A DNA stretch of 64,000 nucleotides from Cephalotus follicularis. Its lineage: Eukaryota > Streptophyta > Magnoliopsida > Oxalidales > Cephalotaceae. Made by a program: the position numbers and the translations under genes. Position 1 is the first letter of the stretch. Each line of letters starts with the position of its first letter. Under the pieces are notes generated by a model, which saw nothing but the letters and a program-made list of their open reading frames with translations, made no database searches and was not told the origin of the DNA. Shown here in pieces: positions 23,629-34,970 of the stretch. The stretch is taken from assembly GCA_001972305.1 (NCBI GenBank), contig BDDD01002260.1, forward strand, positions 129,454 to 193,453, given 5' to 3'.

Positions 23629-24839
23629 TTATTGATAATACTTCCTCAGATGCTCGGCATTCCAAGCTCTGGCAATCTCCCTACCCCCCAAAGTTTCAAG
23701 TTTGAATGTTCCTGGGCGGAGGACCCTTTTGATCTTGTATGGCCCTTCCCAGGCAGGGGCTAGCTTTCCTCTGGTACCAGTAGGATCTGCAACGGCTGAG
23801 TTGCGCAGGACTAGATCTCCTTGCCTTAGTGGTCTTGGGCTTACTCTTTTGTTGTAGTAACGACTTACCCTCTGCTGATAGGCTGCAACTCTGATTGCAG
23901 CCTTATCTCTGAGTTCTTCCACTAGGTCGAGGAGGCTCCTCAGCCCTTCTTCGTTATTGTCCTCAGTAAAGTGCACAACTCTTGGTGATTGTATTCCAAC
24001 CTCCACTGGTATCATGGCCTCTGCTCCGAAACATAAACTGTATGGGGATTCTCCGGTCGTAGTCCGAGGAGTGGTTCTATACGCCCATAATACACTTGGT
24101 AACTCCTCGGTCCACCTTCCTTTGCTATCTTCTAGGCGCTTTTTCAAGCCCGAGATGATTTCTCTGTTAATCACCTCGGCTTGACCATTACTTTGAGGGT
24201 AGGCTACTGAGGCAAGCCTATGCTCTATCCTCCATTCTCTGCAAAAGTCCCGGAAGGCTTGGCAATCAAACTGCTTTCCATTATCGGTGATAATTGTCCT
24301 CGGGACTCCGAATCTGCAGATGATTGACTTCCACACAAAGCTCTCTGTGTTCTTCTCTGTAATTGTGGCCAAAGGTTCTGCTTCCACCCACTTAGTGAAG
24401 TAGTCCACCGCTACAATGAGAAACTTCCTCTGGCCTGTTGACATAGGTAATTGTCCGACGAAGTCCATTCCCCACTGTGCGAAGGGCCACGGGCCGTAAT
24501 TGACGTCATAGGTTGAGAAGGCCTCCTACTTATATTGGCGTTCCTATGACATTTGTCACACTTCCTCACCAAGTTTATAGCATCTTGATGCATGGTCGGC
24601 CAGTAGTAACCTTGCCTTAGCAGCTTGTGAGACAAAGTCCTGGCCCCAGTGTGGTTGCCACAAATTCCTTCATGAACTTCCCTTAGAGCATAATCGGCCT
24701 CCGAGGGGTTCAAGCACCTTAACCAAGGAAACGAGAATGACCTTTTGTAGAGGATCCCATCTCGGATCTGGAATCTGTTTGCTCTGTAAACTAGCTTCCT
24801 CGCCTCTACTGGGTCCTCGGGCAGGATCCCGTCCCTTAG
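23629..24839 (-). pseudogene. Element A' integrase and preceding linker
   Basis: The retrotransposon integrase joins element DNA to the chromosome. Read from 24839 down: linker (YRANRFQIRDGILY), HHCC zinc region (H in EVHEGICGNHTG, then CDKCH), and catalytic core (MDFVGQLP near the first Asp, TDNGKQFDC second Asp, NGQAEVINREIISGL with Glu). The C-terminal module ends ARAWNAEHLRKYYQ at 23629. The core runs open for 279 codons from 24468. A frame change near 24470 and another small defect separate it from the zinc region (24713-24411). It lacks RT and gag in this window because B2 cuts it. Confidence 0.9.
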
Positions 24840-25219
24840 TGTTCAGCATAAAAATGTGTGATTTTTAATGAGTTATTTGTTATATTTTTATGCTTAGAAT
24901 AGACTACTGTGGTTGTGTTTATTTGATTTTCAGGTATTATGCTTATTATTGCGGAATAAGAGAAAATGGAGATAAAACTCTACTTTTCGGGTTAAAGTGG
25001 TTTGAAGTCAAAAATCGGTTAAAGAGTGCACCCACTTAAGCGAGATAAGTCAAGATTTAAAGCTCGGAAGATATTGAATATTGGGCTCATTTTGTTCATA
25101 AAATTATTTGGAGCACTTTTAATTCTTCGGAAAGACTCATTCTGAAGATCCGACGAAAAGATATCGCAAGAAAAGAACAAACATTGAAACAATTATTGTC
25201 AATCGCGCCGCGTGTCAGC

Positions 25220-25455
25220 AAAGCCATGCGCCAGAAAACATCAAGCATAGTTCCAATCCAATTCAAACACCAATATCTGCACGCCATCAGCAGCCCATGT
25301 GCCAGAAATTCACCGCCATGCATGCAACCCAAATTCTCAAGCCCATGTAATACATCCACATGCATTCCTCAAGTCACCACGCCCACATGCAGTCTTCAAA
25401 GCCACCCATGCATGCATACACAGCCCATGCAAGACCAATCAGTCTTCCACGCATG
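25220..25455 (+). repeat. CCCATG/GCATGC word cluster in B2 LTR
   Basis: About ten occurrences of CATGC-type words (GCCCATG, CATGCATGCA, CACATGCA). They sit in the same part of the LTR where B1 and the copia LTRs have GTCGAC arrays. The word is again palindromic, but the match to the other arrays is only positional. Confidence 0.65.
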
Positions 25456-25868
25456 CAGAATAGGAAATGCAAGCTGACAATCAAGCAACAATTGCCGTGC
25501 TTCTTTTTAATTGACAATAACTTAATGCTTTAGGTTTTATGGGCTGTGTATATATATATATTGAAACGTGAGGCAGAAAAAAGAAGAGGCACAAAGAAGA
25601 GTAACAACCGCACTGCCCCTGCTTCTTTACCTTTTAATTTTTTCTTTAATTTTTATTCAATGTTTAGTAGCTAAACTCTTTAAGGTTTTGGGGAAGAACA
25701 AAGCCTAGATTGTTATTGTTTCAATTCCATCAATAAAAATCCTTGAATATTTGATTTGTTCTTCAATATTTCTGCCTTCACACACACTTTGTCTGTCTGA
25801 TTAAAATCCACAAACATCTTGTCAGTGAAGCTTAAAGTTGGCGAATAAATGGTGCTCAATTCAACGGA

Positions 25869-26024
25869 GTCTACTCATACGATTTGTCGCAACGAACACA
25901 CTTCGTATAGACCTAGCATGACTACTCATACGTCTTGCTGCCACGTTTGCCGTACTTCGTATAGACCTAGCATGTCCACTCATACGTCTTGTCATCACTG
26001 CCGCACTCCGTATAGACCTAACTC
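25869..26024 (+). repeat. 51-54 bp tandem repeat in Athila-type LTRs
   Basis: Three units beginning with an ACTCATACG core and ending TATAGACCTA. The equivalent block is at 33185-33315 in the B1 right LTR. It lies near the 3' end of the LTR. It keeps open frames in both LTRs but has no start context or known domain. Confidence 0.85.
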
Positions 26025-26378
26025 TCGTTGTTTATCAAGGTATGATCGTTCAACTCAATGGAATCATTCAATACAATCTACGGTGAGTTTCTATACCCAA
26101 AAACCGTTTCTTTATTATATATTCTCTTTACTTTTATTTATTCCATGCTTTATTTCTTAGTACTTCAAATTCAACGTTATTAATTCTCGAAGTTTTTATT
26201 ATTTTATTTTGCATAATTAGGAGTAGTTTTTAATAGTTTATCTCATAAATTGGTATATTTCGCCTAGGTTGGATAAATTATAACTAGTTTACGTTTCCCT
26301 GCGTTCGACCCATTACTGCATGATCCGTGCACTTGCGGCTATAAATTTTAAAACATTCTAAATCAGTGAACAAGTTTT

Positions 26379-26396
26379 TGGCGCCGTTACCGGGGA
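26379..26396 (+). other. Primer-binding site, Asp tRNA type
   Basis: TGGCGCCGTTACCGGGGA matches the known Athila-type site complementary to the plant Asp-tRNA 3' end with one difference (A for G). It lies six bases past the B2 LTR. Confidence 0.9.
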
Positions 26397-26878
26397 AACG
26401 TTTAAATTAGTTTAAATTTATTTAACTGATTCGTAGTATTTAGTTTAGATTTAATTTATAAAAAACTGGTTTGTTTTTATTTTGTGTTTTTCTGCTTTAA
26501 TTTGTGTTAGTTAATATAATTAGTTTATTTCCGCTTTAGTGTGTGCACTACGTTAATTATTAATCCTCCGTGTGCGTGTTCCGTTTGTGTTTTATTTTAT
26601 TTTTCCCGTTTCTACGTTAATTGTTCTATTTTTATTTTTATTTTTATTTTTATTTTTCTGTTTATTTTATTTTTTCTGTTTTTGTGTTTTTCTAACAATT
26701 CTAATTCAGTTTAAATAGGTTCAGCATAATTTTTAACAAACATTTAACTTCATTCGCATAAACTTTAACAATTTTCTAACGTAGATAAATTAGGTTGATT
26801 GCCTTAAACTTTGTGTTTCCGTTAGCTTAGTATAATTAGGGTATTGCATAAGTTTTAACAACAAATTCTCATAAATCC
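26397..26878 (+). other. 5' leader of the Athila-like element
   Basis: T-rich, non-coding leader with TTTTTATTTT repeats at about 26630-26660. I see no ORF or structured repeat. Confidence 0.6.
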
Positions 26879-29256
26879 TTGCATAAGCTTTTAACGAACT
26901 CTAATTTTGCTAAGTTAATTTCTACCATTAGTTTAGGAGTCCTTTTAGGTCAGTTTATGACCGATTGGGTGCGTGGTCCAAATCATCGCTTAGAACGAAT
27001 TAATCAACCTAGACCTATGGCGGACGCACGCCCCCTTCAAACTCTTCGCGATAAATTCTACCCCGCTAGGACAGCGCAACCATCCAGTATCCTGTTGCCT
27101 GCACCTAACGGGAACAATTTTGAGTTAAAATCACAATTCATTAGCATGCTCCCGTACTTTCATGGTGTGCCCAATGAGGATGCATATCTCTTCCTTAGCG
27201 AGTTCGAGGAGGTATGTGCCCTCATGAAACTTCAGCAACTATCTGAAGATGATATTATGTTGCGATTCATAAATTTTGCTCTTAAAGATGGAGCTAAGAA
27301 ATGACTCTACAGTCTCTCAACTAATTCCATCTCCACTTGGGATCAGTTCACTGTTTCACTGTCTCGTTCCTTAAGAAATTCTTTCCACTTCATAAAACCA
27401 ATAAACTTAGGAATGACATTCTCCAGTTTCGTCAAAAACCCAATGAATCGTTTTCTAGATGTATGGAACGTTTCAAAGACCTTCTTTTAGAGTGTCCTCA
27501 TCATGGTTTAAACACGTGGCATTTATGCCAAATCATCTACGAAGGGATCGACTACCAGACCAAGCAATTAGTCGAATCTATGTGTCCCGATGGGTTCTCC
27601 TCGTACACCGATGAAAACGATGCATGGAATTTCCTTTTAGATTTGGGTGAGCGAACTAGAGAGTGGGAGTTAGCTCAAGTTTCCGAAATAGCATTGCCAA
27701 GTAAAGGGTACGTTATAGAAGGAGCAGTTGCTAAAGAGGCACAGTTAGACAGTCTCGTGAATAGACTAGAATCACTTATTAGGGGTTCCACACAAGTAAA
27801 TCAAATCAATCAAAACACCCCTATGTGTTCTTGGTGCCAGTCACCAAGTCATGTGATCGAAGAATGCCAAAGCTACATTAAAAATCAATATACTCCTGAG
27901 AATGTGTCTGCTATGAACCGATACAACCCGTATAGTAACACTTACAATCCGGGTTGGCGAAATCATCCAAACTTCTCATGGAGTCAATGGAAAAACATGC
28001 GAGGACAGTCTAGCTTTTCAGGGAAGCCAAGCATTGGTGCCCCACCTCCATACTTTTCAGGACAACCTTTGAGCTTCCCTAGCCAGTCTGCACCACAGCA
28101 GACATTTCAAAGGTTCTCCCAAAATTCAAACACTATTCGACCATCCTTCCCACCACAAAATCAAATCTCAAATCAACAAACATCGGGTTTGCCTAACCAA
28201 AAGGATGACACATCTAGGATTTCATCGTTAGAAAAGAGCGTAGAACTTCTCATGAGCACTATGATGACTAGTCAGCATAACATGGAGAAACAAATTTCAC
28301 AACTAGCATCAGCTTTGCACGAAAGAGAAAAAGGAAAAATGCCCTCACAACCTGACCCGAATCCTAGGATTGTCTTAAACCATTCTGCTCAATTCCAACA
28401 ACCTGTTAATCCACAAAATTTAGCTTCCTCCTCTGGTCCATCAAAGCAAGTTTTTGCCCTAAGGAGTGAAAATGAATACCATCCAGCGGATCAAACAGAG
28501 AACGTGAGCAAGCAAATGGAGGAATCATTGGCGCAAGAGAATTTTCAAGAACCATTGGCTGACCCATCCATGCAACCAATGCAATTGAATACGCACGATG
28601 ATTTGAGGAAGGAAGAAGAGGACGAAAAGAAGAAACAACCGGTCGAAGAGCAAAAACGTTCATTTGACCCACCAGCTCCCTTTCCAAAAAGATTGCAAAG
28701 CAAGAAAGCCCCAGCAATGGAAAAGATCATTGAAACATTTAAGCAAGTCCAAATCAACATTCCATTGCTTGAAGCCATTGAACAGGTGCCCTCTTGCGCA
28801 AAAGTCCTAAAGGACTTATGCACGAAAAAGAGGATCCTTCAGACACCGAAAAAGGCTTTCTTGGCAGCCAACATTAGTTCATTGTTTTTGCAACCCACGA
28901 TGCGAAAATATAAAGATCCTGGCTGCTCGACAATTGCTTATGTTATTGGAAACACAAAAATTGAGCATGCCTTGCTCGATGTAGGAGCGAGTGTGAACTT
29001 GTTGCCGTCATCGGTTTATAAGAAGCTTGGATTAGGAGATTTAAGACCAACCACGATGACATTGCAATTAGCAGATAGGTCTGTGAAGGTACCGCGAGAA
29101 AAAATTGAGGATGTGTTGATAAAGGTTGGAGAATTTTTCTTCCCTGTTGACTTTTTTGTCTTAGACACCCAGCCTGTTCCAAACTTAAATGATCAAATTC
29201 CTGTTATCCTTGGTAGACCTTTCCTTACTACAAGCAATGCGTTAATCAATTGTTGA
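26879..29256 (+). pseudogene. Athila-like gag and protease, broken
   Basis: The gag N-terminal part (26879-27304) has the plant gypsy gag motif MLPYFHGVPNEDAYLFLSEF and ends at a TGA. About 50 bp later an 8-nt tandem duplication (TTTCACTG next to TTCACTG, about 27345-27360) shifts the frame. The second part runs from about 27340 to 29256: gag remainder, zinc knuckle CSWCQSPSHVIEEC (about residue 164), a Pro/Gln-rich linker, and an aspartic protease with LLDVGASVNLLPSSVYKKLG, where the usual D-T/S-G reads DVG. The frame stops at TGA 29254-29256, in phase with the pol part that follows. Role: particle assembly and polyprotein cleavage. Confidence 0.88.
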
Positions 29257-29262
29257 AATGGT

Positions 29263-31236
29263 TTGATGAGATTAAGCTTCAGAAATACGTCCGTGGATTT
29301 TAATGTTTTTAGATTGGGTAAGCATTCCTCTGATTTTGATGATTTGAACGCAATCCACGCATTTCCAGATTATATAGAGACACACTTTGACATTGATTTT
29401 GATGGAAGTTTTAATGATTGCATGCGGGATTTAGAGGATGTCGATGGAGGAGCTTTCGTTGATGTGTTTAGTATGCAGCCATTAGAGCCAGTGGGCCCCT
29501 TGTCCACATCCTTGCCTAAACCATCAATTGAGGAACCTCCACAACTTGAACTTAAAGAATTGCCTTCTACGTTGAAATACTCGTTTCTAGGTGAAAACCA
29601 AACTCTTCTTGTTATTATTTCATCTGATCTTACTCCCAGTCAGGAAGAGAAGGTTATTGACCTACTCAAAGAAAACAAAGAGGCAATTGGTTGGACGATG
29701 GCTGACATCAAAGGAATTAACCCTTCCATTTGCGAGCATCACATAAATCTCATAGAAGGATCCAAACCTTCTAGAGAACCTCAGCGAAGAGCAAATCCCT
29801 TGATGAAAGAAGCCATCCAAAAAGAAATTTTGAAGTGGCTGGACAATGGGATCATCTACCCCATTTCGGATAGTCAATGGGTTAGTCCAGTCCACGTTGT
29901 TCCAAAGAAATCCGGAGTAACGGTAGTGCAATCCTTCACCAACGATTTACTTCCTACGAAAATCCAAACTGGATGGAGGGTGTGCATTGACTACCGAAAG
30001 TTGAATACCGCAACCTGGAAGGATCATTTTCCTCTTCCGCTTATCGATCAAATGCTAGATAGGTTAACTGGTCATGAGTATTATTGTTTTCTGGATGGGT
30101 ACTCCGGATACAATCAAATTCCCATCGCTCCGCAAGATCAAGAGAAAACCACATTCACATGCCCTTTCAGAACATTTGCTTACCGACGCATGCCGTTTGA
30201 CCTTTGCAATGCTCCCGCCACCTTCCAAAGGTGCATGATGAGTATTTTCTCTGACATGGTGGAAGATTTTCTTGAAGTATTTATGGATGACTTTTTTGTG
30301 CATGGTTCCTCCTTTTCTCAATGCCTTCATCACCTAAAATTAATACTCGAAAGAAGTCGAGAGAAGAATTCAGTGCTTAATTGGGAAAAGTGCAATTTCA
30401 TGGTGAAAAAGGGGATCGTTCTTGGACATGTGGTGTCAAAAGAAGTAACTCAAGTAGATAAAGCAAAATTTGAAGTCATCAAACATTTGCCTCCACCTCG
30501 TAATGTGAAAGATATCCGAGCATTCCTCGGACATGCTGGTTTTTATCGAAGGTTCATCAAGGATTTTAACAAGGTCGCACGTCCCTTGACTTCACTCCTT
30601 GCGAAGGATCAAGATTTTGTTTTCTCTGATGAGTGCCTTGTAGCATTTGACCGCTTAAAGAAGGAGCTCACTTCCGCTCCTATCATTCAGGCACCCATTT
30701 GGACTGAGTCTTTTGAGATCATGTGCGACACTTCCGATAGTGCCATTGGAGCTGTTCTCGGACAAAGAATGAATAAACTACCACACGTCATCTATTATGC
30801 TAGTAGAACCCTTTCCGATGCGCAATTGAATTACACGACGACCGAGAAGGAATTTTTAGCTGTGGTATTTGCTCTTGAGAAATTTCGTTCATATCTTTTA
30901 GGATCACATGTCATCGTGTATACTGATCATGCTGCGATTCGGCATCTCATGAGTAAAAAGGATGCAAAAGCACGTCTTATCCGATGGGTTCTACTCCTTC
31001 AAGAATTTGACGTTGAGATTCGAGACAAGAAAGGAACTGAGAATTTGGTAGCCGACCATTTATCCCGACTTCCCAATCCACCCGAAGTCCATGGTCTGAT
31101 TAATGAAAATTTTCCTGATAAGCACATTCTGCGCGTTGAGAGGAATCCATGGTATGCGGACATAGTGAATTATCTTGTTACGGGAAGTGTGCCCTCGGAA
31201 TGGTCTGCTCAAGTAAGGCATAGGTTTCTGTCGTAA
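29263..31236 (+). pseudogene. Athila-like reverse transcriptase and RNase H
   Basis: It is in the same frame as the preceding protease, separated only by TGA 29254-29256. Reverse transcriptase: [20 protein letters not shown] (finger/palm), [16 protein letters not shown], and the catalytic motif as FMDDFF, with both Asp kept. RNase [16 protein letters not shown], then [30 protein letters not shown] and [11 protein letters not shown]. The open stretch is 657 codons and the catalytic residues look intact. It stops at TAA 31234-31236 at a place where the frame simply continues into integrase, so this is a nonsense change rather than the natural end. Confidence 0.92.
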
Positions 31237-31950
31237 GTTAAATATTATTATTGGGATGATCCTTATCTTTTTAAAGCATGTCCGGATTTGATTTTCCGAC
31301 GATGTGTTCCTGATCATGAGCATCACTCGATTTTATCTTTTCATCATGATCAAGCATGTGGTGGACATTTCGGCCCGACCAAGACAGTGGCTAAGGTCTT
31401 ACAATGTGGTTTTTATTGGCCGATGATTTTTAAAGATGCATTTCAGTACTGTAAGGCTTGTGCTTCGTGTCAAGCTTTAGGCCGTGTGACGAAACGAAAT
31501 ATGAAGCCTTTGACACCGATTTTGACGATCGAGATCTTTGATGTTTGGGGTATTGATTTTATGGGTCCGTTTCCAAATTCATTTGGGAACTTATACATCA
31601 TTCTAGCTGTTGATTATGTTTCAAAGTGGATTGAGGCGATTCCTTGTCGAATAAATGACAACTCCGTAGTTGTTAAATTTCTCAAGGGGCATATTTTTTC
31701 TCGTTTTGGCACTCCACGTGCCATTATCAGTGATAGAGGTACTCATTTTTGCAATCGTTCTTTTGAAGCACTGATGAAAAGACATGGGATCACTCACAAG
31801 CTCGCCACACCGTATCATCCCCAAACAAGTGGGCAAGTTGAGGTATCTAATCGCCAAATCAAGCAAATTCTCGAAAAAACAGTCAACCCCAATAGAAAGG
31901 ACTATGAATTTTTGAGTATAGATACATTTTACCTGTTTTCAAAGTTTTGA
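31237..31950 (+). pseudogene. Athila-like integrase, C-terminally truncated
   Basis: It continues the pol frame past TAA 31234-31236. Zinc region (HHDQACGGHFGPT, CKACASCQ), core motif GIDFMGPFPNS with first Asp, ISDRGTHFC with second Asp, and TSGQVEVSNRQIKQ with Glu. After about 31895 (KTVNPNRKD) the family sequence ends and the frame closes at 31950. The last part of the core and the C-terminal DNA-binding module are missing. Only about 260 bp separate this from the LTR, so a deletion removed the 3' end of pol. Confidence 0.88.
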
Positions 31951-32207
31951 TGAACTGAATTTTGTGTGTTTATTCACTTGGAAAACACTCACGAGACAAA
32001 ACTCGTCCACTAGGGCCACCTAGGGGTTTAACGGCTTGTTGCATAAGCTAAATGCAATCGTGATTCCTACGAAAGTGAATTAGGTTTTTGTTTATGTTTC
32101 TTGTGTGTGTGTTTAGTTTTTGTTTTTATGTTTGCATGCGTTTTCTTGTTTTAGCTTTCTATTTTTTGTTTGCTTGAGGACAAGCAAAGCTTAAGTATGG
32201 GGGTATA
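31951..32207 (+). other. 3' untranslated remnant and polypurine tract before B1 right LTR
   Basis: Non-coding. CTTAAGTATGGGGGTATA at 32190-32207, next to the LTR start, is the likely polypurine tract. Confidence 0.7.
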
Positions 32208-33585
32208 TGTTTAGCATAAAATTGTGTTGTTTTTAATGTGTTATTTGTGATATTTTTATGCTTGGAATAGACTACTTTGGTTGTGTTATATTGATTTTCA
32301 TGTACAAGTGTTAAATGCTACCCAAAAGTGTGTAAAATTGGAGTTAGAAGAGTAAAGATTGAAGAAATGCCAAATTCTGCAGAAAACAGACCAAAAGCGT
32401 CGATGTCTTTCAAGAAGAAGTCGATGTCTTTTCTTGCTTTCACCAAATGCGTCGATGTCTTTCATGTACATCGATGTCTTTTCTGGGTTTAAATAATCGC
32501 GTCGACGTCTTTCAAGAAAAAATCGACGTCTTTTCTGAGCAACACAACAATCTTCAAAGAGCTATGAAAAAGAAGTCGACGTCTTTCTACAAACACGTCG
32601 ACGCCTTTCATGAAGATCGACGTTTTTCAACATTCACATCGATGTCTTTGAGAAAAATTGTCCTGTAACTTTTGGAGCAAAAGAAGTCGACGTCTTTCAA
32701 GAAGAAGTCGACGCCTTTCTCTCGCATCTCAGCAAGTCGCGATTTTTACACAAAGAAGTCGACGCCTTTCAAGAAGAAGTTGACGTCTTCCTCTGCAGCA
32801 GAAATAGAATCTTCAGATTTTTGCCATATTTTGTAACTAGGATTACTTTTATTCCGTTTTTGATCAATTTTGTAGTATATAAACAATGTATGGCCGGCCA
32901 AAAAAGAGTGTAAAAAAGTAGAAGGCAGAGTAGTGTAGAGTAGTAACCCTAATTTCTCTTTAGTTTTATTTTACAATGTTTAGTAGCTAAACCTTTTAAG
33001 GTTTTGGGAAAGAACAAGCCTAGATTGTTATTGTTTCAATTCCATCAGTAAAATCCTTGAATATTTGATTTCTTCTTCAATATTTCTGCCTTCACACATA
33101 CTTTGTCTGTCTGATTAAAATCCACAAACATCTTGTCGGTGAAGCTTAAAGTTGGCGAATAAATGGTGCTCAATTCAACGGAGTCTACTCATACGATTTG
33201 TCGCAACGAACACACTTCGTATAGACCTAGCATGACTACTCATACGTCTTGCCGCCACGTTTGCCGTACTTCGTATAGACCTATCATGTCTACTCATACG
33301 TCTTATCGACCTAGCTGCCGTTGTTTATCAAGGTATGATCGTTCAACTTCATGGAATTGTTCAATGCAATCTACGGTGAGTTTCTATACCCTAAACCGCT
33401 TTTTAATTACATTTTGTTATCTTTTATTCATTAGTTTGTTAGTTTATCTCAAAAATTGGTATACTTCGCCTAGGTTGGATATATTACAACTAGTTTACGT
33501 TTCCCTGCGTTCGACCCGTTACTGCATGATCCGTGCACTTTCGGCTATAAATATTAAAACATCATATTCTTTTTAACAGTGAACA
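32208..33585 (+). repeat. B1 right LTR (1378 bp)
   Basis: It starts TGTTTAGCAT and ends GTGAACA, followed by the target duplication AGGCT. Its first 86 bp match the left fragment at 15552. It contains the GTCGAC array 32397-32790 and a tandem repeat at 33185-33315. The middle differs completely from the B2 LTR. Confidence 0.92.
32397..32790 (+). repeat. GTCGAC/GTCGATGTCTTT array in B1 LTR
   Basis: About 15 units of the form GTCGA(C/T)G(T/C)CTTTC, often followed by AAGAA. They are preceded by AAATTCTGCAGAAAACAG at 32373-32390. Many units alternate GTCGACG with GTCGATG, again a C/T difference. Confidence 0.92.
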
Positions 33586-34683
33586 AGGCTCCCGAAGAGA
33601 AAACCGTCCAAAGGCGCCTCTGTGACCCCGACCATCCCTATCCGGCTGCGGAGCTCACACAAGTGAGGGATATCTTGGGGGAGCTTTGGCGAGCTGGCGT
33701 TTGCTTGAGGACGCTGGGGATCTCCAAGGAGTTAGGCCGGGCAGGCATGTTCCCCTATGAGGCGGGGCTGAGGGAGGAGTGGACGGCCGGGCAACTTTGG
33801 ACCAACCTCTTCCAATGCTGCCAGCGGGTAAGCACACTTGCCTTAACTTTCTTTTTTGAACTTGAACTTTTTCTAGCCTTGCACTGATGTTGTTTTATTT
33901 TTTTCTCAGGCCATGGTCAACGCTCATCTCCTAATGGAGGGGACCGACCAAGAGACCAGCCTGAACGAACAGCTCGGGGCTGAGAACGTTGAGCTGAGCA
34001 GGTCTCTGGCTGCGGCCCATGCCCAGCTGGATGAAGTGTTGGGAGCCCAGGAGAGCCTGACGGCCGAGAAGGATGATGCCGTGGAGGAGGCCCGGAGGGA
34101 GATGGGGCTCAAGATCGCTGTCGCGGAGCAGGCAGCTGGGCTCGAAGGCAGGGTGGAGGCCCTAAGTAGCCAGCTAGCAAGTGCCAAGAGCTTGGTGACG
34201 CCAGGGTCAAAGCCGCTGCGGAGAGGGTTGTCTTGGACTTCAAGGCGTCAGCTGAGTTCCGGGACGCGATGGATCAGGCCATGGAGCTCTACAAAGCTTC
34301 CGAGGACTTCAACCGTGAGGTCTTGAAGAAGTCCTCAGCCAATTTTCACCGGGGGTACTATACCTGCTGGAACATGGTCGAGTGCTTTCCGAATCTTCTA
34401 CTGGGCTCCTTTGTTTGTGGCCCATCCGTGGCTGAGTACGATTTCATCCTAGAGGGCATTGAAGAGGCCGAGGACGAAGCCTTCAGAGCCTTCGATGAAG
34501 AGTCGAGTCATGCCCAGGACCCCCGCTGGTCTCCCAACGGCCATGACCTGGTTTCCTTTATTACCTCTACTGAGGAAAGCGACATTGGGGCCTTTGATGC
34601 TGAGCCTCTCTCTCGCATCCTTGCTGAGGAGCCTGCCCCGGCAAGGACGACCGAGGATGATCCGGCTTTTTCTTCTGGTCCCC
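33586..34683 (+). pseudogene. Opposite-strand gene of element A, middle exons
   Basis: It resumes the exon cut by B1 (PEEKTVQRRLCDPD) and runs to 33827. A clean intron follows, 33828-33909 (GTAAGC ... TTTCTCAG), in phase 0 to AMVNAHLLMEGTD. The second exon is a long Glu/Ala-rich coiled coil (LNEQLGAENVELSRSLAAAH). A one-base frameshift near 34196 separates 33913-34190 from the continuation (FKASAEFRDAMDQAMELYK) at about 34200-34683. C1 interrupts it at the duplication TCCCC (34679-34683). Retained introns fit a gene transcribed opposite to the genomic RNA, in which they would not be spliced. Function unknown. Confidence 0.75.
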
Positions 34684-34828
34684 TGTAACGCCCGGGATTT
34701 TCATTAATGTAATATTGTAATTTTCAATGCATTTATGCATTTAATTAATGAGATTTATGACTTTTCCCTTTTTGTAATGTTAAACTTAGGCAAAAGTTGA
34801 AGTGTGAAAAGTGTTGATGCAGGGCGGG

Positions 34829-34970
34829 CAGCCGACTGCCCAAGAGGGACAGTCGACTGGACCCCCTTTTGAGTGGAACCAGCTGGCTGTTGTGAGAGAC
34901 AGCCGGCTGGGGATGGTGTCGGCAGAGACAGCCGACTGCCAAGATAAGGCAGTCGACTGCCAAGGGTTAA
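34829..34970 (+). repeat. Palindrome array 1 in C1
   Basis: About six units, including CAGCCGACTGCC, CAGTCGACTGG, CAGCCGGCTGG and CAGTCGACTGCCAAGG. The last is shared exactly with the copia C LTR array. It begins 146 bp into the LTR. Confidence 0.9.

Larger units (their letters stand above)
22674..24839 (-). mobile_element. Element A': fragment of a second Tat-type element
   Basis: It is collinear with element A 37400-38300, 38300-39029 and 41740-42200 (spacer, integrase, linker) without A's C2 insertion. It is bounded by the N gap on the left and by the B2 LTR on the right, which inserted in the linker before integrase after CTTAG (24835-24839). Confidence 0.88.
24840..26372 (+). repeat. 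B2 LTR (Athila-like, 1533 bp)
   Basis: It starts TGTTCAGCATAAAA and ends CAGTGAACA, six bases before the PBS. The first 110 bp and last 700 bp resemble the 32208 LTR, but the middle is unrelated. Instead of GTCGAC words it has repeated CCCATGC/GCATGC words at 25220-25450. The left flank CTTAG does not match AGGCT at 33586, so this LTR and the 33585 end are not two ends of one insertion. Confidence 0.88.
15547..33590 (+). mobile_element. Element B1: Athila-like Ty3/gypsy insertion in A (composite)
   Basis: It is bounded by the 5-bp duplication AGGCT (15547-15551 and 33586-33590). It begins TGTTTAGCATAAAA at 15552 and ends CAGTGAACA at 33585. Only the first 86 bp of its left LTR precede a nested copia element. 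The right LTR is complete (32208-33585). Between them lie a gap, a Tat fragment (A') and a second LTR (B2) of the same family but different sequence. The interior is therefore a composite, or partly a scaffolding artefact. Coding runs on the plus strand. Confidence 0.8.

Noticed and set aside
25849-26160. ORF with repeated THTSYRP-like words in the B2 LTR, also at 33163 in the B1 LTR
   Set aside because: It is a tandem repeat within the LTR. It is preserved in both copies because the LTRs are homologous, not because of coding.
24840-33585. Treating 24840-26372 and 32208-33585 as the two LTRs of one simple element
   Set aside because: The middles are unrelated, the flanks differ (CTTAG against AGGCT), and the 15552 fragment matches the right LTR better.
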